A stretch of 64,000 nucleotides of DNA from positions 38,307,401 through 38,371,400 of the forward strand of contig NC_087249.1 in the NCBI RefSeq assembly GCF_037042905.1, read 5' to 3'. This DNA is from Lytechinus pictus. Taxonomy: Eukaryota > Echinodermata > Echinoidea > Temnopleuroida > Toxopneustidae. The number at the start of each line of letters is the position of its first letter. Positions within the stretch are counted from its first letter, which is position 1. The notes beneath the pieces were generated by a model. That model made no database searches. It was given only the letters and a program-made list of their open reading frames with translations, and was not told the origin of the DNA. A program made the position numbers and the translations under genes. Shown here piece by piece: positions 45,812 through 57,800 of this stretch.

Positions 45812-48800
45812 CTAGATAGAGAGAAGAAATATTGAATAACTAATTTCTTCTGAATCAAGAAATTAAACATCTTTGTTGAGGTAATCAGTCCCCTTTCTCT
45901 TCTCTTCCATATCAGAAATATTCACCATCACAGCCATTACTGCAAGATCATCGCCATGGCAGTCATGATTGATAATCACCATCTTCCTCTTTTCAAGAAA
46001 AGACTTGAATTAAGCCAAGAAAATGATAATCCTCCTCCTCTGAATTTGTCATCATAACCATCCTTTAACTCATTGAGTGCTTCGTGCACGCTACGTATCC
46101 TACTATAACATGCCACACTCGTGCTCGCACGCCTACTATTGAATGCTTTGTGCTTGCATTGTTTCCTACCCTCGCCTGCTTCGTGCATGACTGCGCACAT
46201 TCGGAATTACAATCATTGTTACGCCATATTGCATTGTATTGCGCATCGCATGCACGCCGTTATTTGCACTATTGTGTGCAGTGCGAACTCTGCTTTCTGA
46301 CAGATCAACTTACTCACACGGTTTACATTCGACTTTTTCGAGTATTTCTACATTTTTTATATATGGCTCCGCCTCCGAGAGGGAAGAGACCTAGGTTTTT
46401 TTATCTATACAAAACACTCCACAAAATGGAACTACTTGATACAACTCATATTTTAGCGGTAAAGATAATAACCAATCCATATAATGAGGACACCATTATA
46501 AGGGGTATGAAATTTCCTACTTTACTACACAATATTTTGTGGATAAACTAATCGTTAGAGGGTTACAAGCAATTGTAATCATGACAATTGAAAGGAGTGA
46601 ATACGACTCGCGATCCCAAAATCAATGTGGCACAGGGGGGTTTTGTGGCTGGCACAGGGGATTAGCATCGGATTAGCACTGTGGCGTTGGGTTAGTAGTG
46701 TGTATGGCATGTTAAGAGTTAATAATGTGTCCAATGAATGGGTCCATAGACTTGGGCCACCATAGTTTTTTTCCAATCTTGAAATGACAGGCTGTTGTTA
46801 TTTGTGAGAAATTCACATCTTTCTCAAACTTTGATATGATCTAAGTTGCACTTACTCTTGAGAAATATAAGGAACAATACTAACTGAAACTTTTGTAGAA
46901 TTGAAAAAAGGTTCAATCTTACGTACGGAGTCATGGGCCCCCTTCATACCCTTGTAATCCGGTTTCACGACATTCGCTCCGGCGACAATTGCTCCGATGT
47001 AAAATCTGCACGTTCGGCCAAACATAAGACCTAACCTCCAAAACGAAATAAACCCTAATCTGAATCTTTACATTATTCTGAACCAAAAACTCTATTACAA
47101 TTTTAGCTCTAAACCTATGCCTCCGACATATTAAGAACGGAGCAAATGTCGCATGAGCAAAGGTCGTGTCACCTGTCATCCAGCCATGACTCACCCATTG
47201 ACCATTTGAAAGATGCTTGCTGCATCATCACACTGTCTCAGTTGGTTCCTGTACTCATGGAGGATCGTCACGCAAACAAAGAGCTCAAAGGTGTATTCAG
47301 TGGATATCGATCCCGGTGCTGATCTACTCACACCGTCTGCATATCGAAAATAACCATAATAATGATAACAACAGTAATAATAATAATAATACTAATAATA
47401 AAAATAATAAAAATAACCACAACAATAATACTTATAGTTATAAAAATGATGATGGTGGTGGTGATGATGATGACAATAATAATAAAAAATATATATATTC
47501 TAGAGAGCTTGATACACCAACATGCCACTAGTAAGTCCTTTACAGATACATTCTTCACCCCATCATTAGACCCTGGCTAGCCCACACACAATATATGCAC
47601 TTTCTGCACAACATTTGGAGCATCTGTATCAAGTTTAATCCTTGAAATGGAATCCAAACCATCACGAATACCATGCCCGGCAACAAAGTGTGGCTCTTAA
47701 ACTTGGTGGTCTCATCTTGCACTTGCTATGAATGCTTAAAGGGATGGTCCAGGCTGGAGATATTTATATCTCAATAAATAGAGTAAAATTCACAAAGCAA
47801 AATGCTGAAAATTTCATCAAAATTGGATAAATAACAAATTTATTGAATTTTAAAGATTTGCATTATTCCGGTGAAACAGTTCTAGGCATGTCTTTATGAA
47901 TATTCATTAGGTGGGCTGATGATGTCATAACCCCACTTGTTCTTTTGTATTTCATTATATGTCATTGGGTTTATTCAAAAATTTTCTGCCAAGAACTAAA
48001 ACAATTGGATTGATAACTGATGAAGTGCATTAGTTATTTATTAACGCAACTTTTTTCATCATAAAGGAGACACATCGTTTTATAAACATGTATGAAAAAA
48101 TGATACATTTATGATTTCATGTAATAATTTAAGATAAGGGAAAGTGGAGATGTGACATCATCAGCTCACCTAATGAATATTCATGACGATGTGCTTATAA
48201 CTGTTTTCACAAAATATTGACAAACTTTGAAATTCAATAACTTTGTTATTTGTTATCCGATTTTGATGAAATTTTCAGTATTTTGCTGTGTAAATTTTAC
48301 TATATTTATTTAGATATGAATACTTTCAGCCCAGACCATCCCTTTAAATTACAAACCAGCTTAAAATCTATTGTACTTAATAGCATTTCTGTGATGTTTA
48401 CCTGTTTTCTGGAATTCCCTTGCTCTTTCTTTGTCCCGTTCTCTCTCTGCATCCAGAGAACACAGTTCTAGATGATCACTGCTGATGATTTCAAAGATCC
48501 TCAGACACTGACTGAACTCAAACTCACGCTTGAAACATAAAAGCAACCATCTAAGAACAAGAAACATATCACTGCCGATTATTTAAAAGATCCTCAGACA
48601 CTGACTGAACTCAAACTCACGCTTGAAACATAACAGCAGAAACAAGAAACATATCAGTGCTTATGATTTCAAAGATCCTCAAACACTGGATGAACTCAAA
48701 CTCACGCTGGAAACATAAGAGCAGCCATCTATTAACAAGCACACAAATTTTTGAATTCTTTGTTAGACATTGTAAAGAGAATATGGAGAGATTTGTTAGT

Positions 48801-51800
48801 CATTGACTTGCACAGACTATTTAAAAGCTACTGAAGTCCTTGCATCTGATTGGCTCAGAGTATATTTGTCAGCAAAAATCACTGAAAAGATGATTCATGA
48901 AACAATCCTCAGGTTTTTTGCACCACAATTCTAATACAAATAATAAACAGGTCTTGTTTAACGCATACCCCAGTATAATATAAAATTTATTTTCTCACTC
49001 AATTCCAGCTCTATCTGTTTTCGAGTAAAGTGGTCAACGTGCAAGCCTCTCATGATAACAACGTTGATGATCCATGTATAAGGAATCCCCAATTTTGTAT
49101 TGAAATTTGGAATGATAGCTTACCCGTATTCTGAAGTCAAATTTAACTAAGTCCTTGGATTAAATCTGTGATAAAATTATGGCAAGCTGAATTTAAAAAA
49201 AAATATATACTTTTTCTGTCCTCATGCTTTAATGATAGCTAATTCTGTATTCGCTAGACAGCTATGTATGATCTGAGTGACATATACGCTGATAAATCTA
49301 ATTAATATGCATTGTTAAAAGATTTGTGTCACCATTGGCTATCCATAGTTAAATCACAACTTTAGACCAGAGATTGATTTATCTCAAGTTCAGAATATGG
49401 GTTGTATAGTTACCTATGGCAGAACATGAGATCTCCCATGTCACAATGTGTGAGGTGTTTCAACAGTGGCTCATCAATCTCTTCTAGTAATCTCTTTAGT
49501 GATTCTGTAAATCAAATCATTAAAAGAACAGAAATGTGACTCTAAGCAGAATTGAGTTAATCTCATAAAACGTTTGGTGGTTCTTACATTATACAAATAG
49601 CGAATAGGCATGAGTGCGATGGTGCGAGATTTCGCATGAGGTGAAAGAAAGATGCTCTATTCAACGAGGTGTTAGCCGATTTCGAGTTCACCGAATGCGA
49701 AATCTCGCACCATTGCAAGAATAAGAATATTCGCTATATGTGTTGTACAACGCCTCGGAATCTAGCAAAAATATGAAAAAAACAAGAGTTTTTCCCTGCA
49801 GTTATCTACATGTATGAAAAGGGAACAAAAATATTGAAAGCGAAAAGCAAAATCCCACAAGCGCACTTGACCTTGGGCAGCATTGCGCATTTAGCCAGCA
49901 GGCCATACGCGTATTGCACCTTCACTTTTACTGAGCACAATGAATTAAATCATATTGTGACGTGACCTCCTAAAGCTGTGCAACGGTACATTTTGGATGG
50001 TACGTCGTGTGTGCAACGGTACGAATGTTTGACATTCAACCTCCCATTTGGTCACGTACAACAAGCTAAGTAGGCATTGTACAATATACACTAATTCTTG
50101 GCTGTATTATCACAATTTTTCAATCTCTTTGAGGCAGTCAGTCCCATCTATAATTTAATCGCATGACAATGTCAAAGTGAAGATTATTTGAGGTGAAAAA
50201 GAGGCTGGCTGTTCAATGTGTGAAGAGCTTAACGACACAGAGAGGATAAAGTAAACACATTACGATCTGAAAAATAAGTGAGAAACATTCTGACTCATTT
50301 TTCTGGGTGAAAGCAAGAAATAAGTCAGAAACATTCTGACTCATTTTTCTGGGTGAAAGCAAGAAATAAGTCAGAAACATTCTGACTCATTTTTCAGATT
50401 GAAAAAGAACAAGTGATTTAACCTACTGGATGCAGGCCAAAAATTCTGACTTATTTTTTAGAACGAACATGTGACCTAATTTACTGGGTGAGAGCAAGAA
50501 ATGTATTTACATAATTTAACTTCCCAAGAAAGCCTTTAACATTGTACACCAAGGAGGTTTTTCATACCTAGTTTCTTGATCATGCCCGTTTCAAGGAAGT
50601 CATCTACGACCTTCTCTAGGTAGAGGGTGAAACACCAGTATGCCTCCGTCTCCTTCTCCATGACTACCAGAAACCTACTTAGGACATCATTCATACCCTG
50701 GGCATAGGTCACAGCTATGTGGACAAATAAGAAACACAACATTCTGAGGACATTGTTCATACCCTGGGCATAGGTCACAGCTATGAGAACAAGAAAGATA
50801 CACATCATTCTGAGGACATCATTCATACCGTGGGCATAGGTCACAGCTATCAGAACAAATAAAAAGAAACACATCATTCTGAAGACATTGTTCATACCCT
50901 GGGCTTAGGTCACAGCTACAAGAACAGTTCGTGGTGGCATGACACCACCAGCCGACCTATTGCATATTCATGATGGTATACTGTTTTACAACTTTAAGTT
51001 TGAAACCCAATATTAAACTTTGGTTTCTTCATCTGATTTTGATAAAATTTTAATCATTGCTCATTTAATTTCACTTCATTTATTCAGATATTATTATTTT
51101 CAGCATGGAGTACCCATTAAAAGTCAAATGATACTTACTTGGGTGAAAGACAGCAAAGGTAACAAGAATATTCCTGAGTTTTTCAAGGTTTGGGTTTCCT
51201 TGCCCCCTGATAAATAAAGAGAATGGATCAAGAGTGAAAAAACGTGCGTTGTGGAGCATCGTGGCCCAGTGGATTAGTCTTCTGACTTTCAAAGAGAGGG
51301 TCATGGGTTCGAATCCCAGCCATGGCGTAATTTCCTTCAGCAAGAAATTCATCCACATTGTGCTGCACTCAACCCAGGTGAGATGTATGGGCAGGAATTT
51401 ATTCCTTGAAATGCCACCGCGCTGTAAAAGGCTGCGGGGTTAAAGCCAAGGTAATAATATCCAAGTCTTTTGGAAGCGCATAGGGACGTTATGACATAAT
51501 GTGATATGCGCTATACAAAACTGCGTTATTATTATTATTACTAGCAGAGCCCGTGGAAATTCCACGGGTTTTGGGGGTGTGATTAAGTTAAATAGAATTT
51601 GTTGTAGATTGACATGTTTATTCAATATAGGGAAAGAAATAAACATTTGAATTTTTTAAGAGGTTGTGATTTGAAAAGAATGTGAAAGTTAGGTTTTTAT
51701 TTGAAGTCGTAATTTATTTTGAAAAATATATGATTGATTAAATGTAATAGTGAGAAAGTAAAAAGTGATAAAGAGTATAGGATTATGGTTAATACAGATA

Positions 51801-54800
51801 AGAGAATTAAAATGCTATTGAAGTTGGACGAATATGATATTTAGTTAAAGTAGCGTTTAAAAATATTGCCCCTCATTTTAACTATAAAAAGGGAAGTTTA
51901 AAAAGTATTTGGTTTTGGAGGATTTACATTAACCCTTTTATTTACTTGTTCAACGTATTTCATTGCATTAGCTGATATTCATTTTATCGCCCCGGCCTTT
52001 TATTTATTTTTTTATTTTTTTACCGTTTTTTTATTTCTATTGGTCCCAAAATGTAACTTAAGAAGGAAGAAAACATTTTAAAAAGACACAAGTTTAATTA
52101 TTTCTTTTAATTATTATTTTGTTTGTCCCCTTTATCACTAAAAAAAAAAAGGATTAAAGAACAAAAATAATAAGGAAGTATAAAGGAAAGGAAGGATGAA
52201 AGAAAAGAAAGAAGAAGTGAAAGGTAAAGAAAGGATAAATAAAAGGGAAAAAAGAAAGAACAAAGTGAAAGGAGTCAAAGGAAAAAAATGTAAAATAAAA
52301 AGAAAAAGAAAAAAAGTATGAAAGCAATGGGGAAAAAACAAAGAAGCCATAGTTGCGATATGGACTGAAGTTAGCGATCATAATGATGTGAACCTGCCGC
52401 GCGGACACACAGGCGGCGCAGCGCAAACTGCCCCATCCTTCGCGAGGCAGGTTCACATTATTATGATCGCTAACTTTAGTCCATATAGCAACTACGGCGA
52501 AGGCGAAGTCTAACTGAGAATTCAAACGAAGGCGTCGAGATCGGCTGAAATTCAGGTTATGGATTGATTAGACATTTGGGAATAAAATTATTATATTGTG
52601 CCAAAATTAATTGGCGAAAATCGCCCGGTGCGAAAGTGCATTTCAGTTGTGACAGAATGCCAAAATCTCATTTCACGTTCACTTTAAATTCTACACATGA
52701 TTCAAATCAAAGATCTCGCCATGTCTTATATATTTGTCCTTTTAAACGGTATTCGAATGTGGTTACACCTTGTTTTTGTTTTCCACAGTAATTATTGCAT
52801 GTATGAACAGAAGTGAAATATTTGTTGTGAAGCACTTTGTGAATGTTGTGTGATCATGGAGCTATATGGTGTGATGGTATTCTAATTAATTCATCATTTT
52901 TGTTATAAGACTGTAAACCTGGTGGATGTGAGGGAGTGGCCTGGATGAAAGGAAAGTGAACATGTGTCCAATTACTGATTTGCATATGTGCATTCCCTAC
53001 ATTCCATGCAAAGAGTAAAGGAGAAGTCCACCCCACCAAAAAATTAATTTGAATTTAAGGAAAAATAAAGTATTGCAGAAAATTTCATAAAAACTATGAT
53101 TCAAAATTTAAAAAATTACTATTTTGACATTGAGAAATTTGCCTAATTTTACAAAACAATTATATGCTCATCTTGGTAAATGTGCAAATTACAGAACCAA
53201 TTATGTGACAAACACACTCTAATTTCTTGTGTTATTTTTTTTAGTTTGATACATGTACATGACATGTATATTTTATTTTAATTTTCTCATTTTCTTTAAC
53301 AAATTTTGAGAGGGATTTCCATGAATGTAACATATTGTGATTCGATGAAGAGTTTTTATATCAAATTTGCTAAAATTGATATAATAAAATGCAACCTAAA
53401 TTTAGAAAGGAATGTGATGTGAGTGACATAATCAACTCTATTTGCATACCATTGTTTTGTGTATATAACTGTTTTGTGTTAAAAAAGGGAAATTTTTCTA
53501 TTAATTCAAAGATTTTTTGTCGATGTGCAATTGACCTTTAACTCACTTCCCTTCCCACCCCTGCCCAAATAAGTGTAATCAAGAAGTTGAAAATCAAAAG
53601 TGTTTAAGAAGAAGTAAGATTTAATCATAGTTATTAATAGCTCCATGATTTAATAATACAGGCCTAAATAGAAATTCACATGAAAGTAAAAAGAGAATAA
53701 AGCTGGGTAGGAACGGGGAAGGAATATGATTTAAAGAAAAAGCAAAAATATATCCACACCACCCCCCGAAAAACACGTTCTGGCGGGTTCGATCCAGGGT
53801 CCCTGCACACGCAAAACATTGTGCTTACGTAAGTCGCCACAGATCGCTTTCAGACCGCATTTGGGTTTTTAATATTATATATCAAATGTTGGAAGTCTGT
53901 GCGCCGCTGTTGACCAATCAGAACGCGGCATTTGGAGCGAGACGACCCACGTGACGCATCTGTCGTCTGTCATGGTCGAATGTCGGGCTACAACACGCAG
54001 GTCTACGGGGATTTTCGGTGGAAGAATCGGACGATGACTCGGTCGTGATGGGCTGGGAGGGCGGCGAGTCCATGAAGAGTGGCAGGCCCGACACGCGGTG
54101 CGATTTTGGAGCCCGGGCGTGGCGGATCCCGGGAGGAGATACGGTTCAACCGATCACCCCCCTCCGGGCTTAGAGTATTCATGTAATAGATAACGTGAGT
54201 TTTACTTAAGCTCAATGCTATTCATTATCATTTAGAGTGGAGGAAATTATAAATGATCTCTTGATCAATTCATTACAGATTAAACAAATGGGATATAGTA
54301 TAGTATTTATTTTCCGTATTAAAAAAAACACCAAAAAAAATGCAAAACGGATGGATAGCCCATATTCAGTTTAGTCGACATGACTATACTATTCTGCCAT
54401 GCGGGTTAAAGCAACTGTGTGTAATGTGACACGGTGTGTTGTAACCTACCTGAAGAAATCTAAATCTCTGTCTGTCCTTGGGACGTCTTTGTCTATTATC
54501 CTGAGGTTCTTCTTGATGTGATCAAGATCGTTCTCATCTAGCGGCTGACGACTCGCATAAATCTGATGGGGGAAATAACGAAGGCATTTCAGAAAACATG
54601 AATGCATTGACTACAACATCAGTAATCCTAGCCTATAATCTAGTCGGAGGCTGCAGCTAATGTCTTTGCTTTACGAGTGAGATGCTGTTACGCAAAACGT
54701 AAGTGCTATGTCTACGAACCTTTACACTCCCATCTTGCTTTGGTCATGTGTTATTTTTATCAAGGAACGTCCGGTGGCAATTTTTTGTATGAATAACCTG

Positions 54801-57800
54801 AACAAATCCTTATGGATAAAAAGAAAACAATGACTATAAAAGCAAGAGAGGAGTTTATACATGTAGGCAATGGCTGCAAACGTTTGCAATCTCCTGCATC
54901 AGAAATATCACTTAAGCCCCAGGTAACTACATAGATATAGCTGCAGTCTCTGCCTGGGACAAAGCAATCCAGTAGGCCAATTTCTTGATGAGCCTCAGTC
55001 AAGCTTTCAGGGGTTATGCTACAGTCATACTAGCTAAATCGACTCCAGTCTCATCAAAGCAATGGCGTTATTTCAATTCACATACCAAAATTGGCACTGT
55101 CTTTCAACAGTCTCCACGATCAGAAGCATAAACTTATTTCCTATTACTTTCCAAACCATTTGGTGACCTCATTATGCAGAGGGTGTACTCTATTCACGTT
55201 TGTTAGGGGTATACACAACAAAAACAGTTTATATGAAATACAGGGCTTTTTCACACGAGAATCTTGAATCATTGTAATGATTATTGCAATTCGACTTTAG
55301 AATCATTGTACCATTCACTCAAGTTCACTCGAAAACTGTGATTTGAATTCGAATTCTTGAGCGAAGACGGTATTGTGTCCTTGGTGGCTTGTCAATCAAA
55401 CCCAATCAAAGCACTGCACCGCAAAAAAGAAACTACGATGAGTGCATGACAATTGTATTATCTACGGAAGTGCTTGAAAGGTCACGTAAGCTCCGCCCCT
55501 CAAAAGATGTTTTGGAGGTCAACCCTTTCAGACGTAAAATTCGTACCGTAATTTGAGTGAAACTTAACTGGAATTCACCTCAAGAGTAGAATTTGAATTG
55601 GTGATTGTGATTAGCGTTCGTGATTCTAGTTTGGTTTCACACGAGCTAAAAATTCGGTATGAGAATTATTTTTCACTGGAATCATCATTCAAATAACGAT
55701 TTTGGTACCGTGTGAAAGGGCAGACTGATTCATTTGAATCGAAGAACAGAGACTTGACTGACAACCAATGTACAATCATAACTTATGTATACAAAAGGGT
55801 AAGTATATGTACAACACAATTACAATTTGAAAAGAAGTCAATATAAAGAGAGGCCTGGGACAAAAGGTTGCACAAAGTCCAACTATATGTATGTTAGGGA
55901 TTTTTCAAGTGCAAGTGAAGTGCCAGTAGCAATCAACATCGGTGGCACGGGGGGGGGGGGGGCATAGCCTCTCTATCTGATGCTATTAAATACTTCCTTT
56001 CTTCCTTTTTTTGTTCTTCTTCCACTTCTTTTTTTCTACTAAATGTGAAGATAAAAGGCGAGATAGCGCAACCTCTGGCAATCAATCACCCATAGATACT
56101 GTACATGTACATCATATATTATCAGCTCAGTATACTCCCGGAAAGTTCCATTACTATTTGTTTCAATCATAACAGCCAATTAATCCAATAAATAGAATAT
56201 CAGGTGAACTTTCAGCTTTTCTCTTTCTACAAATAAAGGCATTTCCCAGGACTGATGCATCAAAGTTTATTATCAATTTGTTAATTGTTAATTTATTTAG
56301 ATTTATTTTTTCAAAATTCGGAAACAAATAAAAACTCAATGATTGCTGCCAATTTGAAAGACAAGTAAAATCATTTTGACCATATGAAATCATTGTATCA
56401 CTGCAGGGATTGATTTTATTTCTCAGATTTGATGACCATTTCTTGTTGCAAGAGAAAAGGCTTTCAACTATATTCCATTTGGTCCTATGTGAAAAAAATT
56501 GTCACACACAAGAAAAATAAAATATGTGTGTAGCAGTCATGATAAATGTGGAGAAAATCATAATGTAATACCAGAAAAATTATTCCTTGCTCTATATATA
56601 GGTTACAATACCTTGGCTTGAAATCTGGCAAAGCCAAGCTTCTGTTGGATTTCATCATCGCCATCATCACAAAGTCTTTGGATTGATGAGGAGGATGATG
56701 AAGAGGTAGACAGTGACGACGATGCTCCATTGCATGAAGATGAATCTGAAACAAGTGTTGAAAATGAATAAATTCAGCTTTGATTCTAAGGCCCTTATTC
56801 TGAAGTCAGGTTTAACTTTAATAAACCACGGTCTAACTCTGTACTAAAATTATGGGGAGCCAAAAATTAAAAAATTCTGTTTATATTGTATATTTCTTAT
56901 GTTTACAATTTTGTTTCCTTTTGCTTTCATAAGGAAAAAAAATACTTCAGTTAATATCATTCCCAGACAATTATGAACAATTTGGGTGTCATATTTACTG
57001 TTAGGGATTTGTGCTCCAATTGGCTGTCCATAGTTAAACCACAACTTTAAACAAGGGTTTAATTTAAACCCGAGTTCAGAATACGGGCCTTTAAGTCTAC
57101 TTGGACAAGAAACAAAAACTAAATATATCACCCATTTAGCGGAACAAGACAAAAAGGGGAAGGTCCACCTAGAACTTTGTTTTAATGAATGGAGAATTAG
57201 GAGGAAAGAATATTTAGTTAAGCGAAAATCAATCAGACAATTACAGTTCTAAATTTCTGAAACTTTGATGTCACTGTTGATCTCTGAATGTTGTTTGGTT
57301 TTCATATTTAAAGATATTTGAAACAATGAATCTAATTGAATTAAACTGAATTGAAACTTCCCCACAGCTGTATTATCTCTTACCCCACCTCCATTCAGAC
57401 CATGGAAAAAAATTAAATGGGGGCTCACCAAAATTTCTTCACCCTGAAATGCTCAAAAGAGCATTAGAAAATAAGAAAGGTCAAGTCCACCCGAGCAAAA
57501 TGCTGATTTGAATAAATAGAGAAAAATCAAACTAGCATAACACTGAAAATTTCATCAAAATCGGATGTAAAATAAGAAAATTATGGCATTTTAAAGTTTC
57601 GCTTATTTTTCACAAAACAGTGATATGCACAACTCAGTGACATGCAAATGAGTCATTCGATGATGTCCATCACTCACTATTTCTTTTGTTTTTTATTGTT
57701 TGAATTAAACAATATTTCATTTTTTACAGATTTGACCATAGGGACCGAATTGACTGAATCATATAATATTAAACAATGCTAATTCCACATGTTCAGGGAG

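Noticed and set aside
46860..46900. A 28-bp segment with acceptor and GTAAGT donor on the minus strand, phase-compatible with the TBC gene
   Set aside because: A much better exon (47195-47336) fills the gap with conserved TBC sequence and matching phases on both sides.
47328..47580. N-rich and I-rich frames
   Set aside because: Trinucleotide microsatellite translation.
51262..51330. A tRNA gene with good box A and box B
   Set aside because: No matching acceptor stem; the boxes head a SINE with a LINE-like tail.
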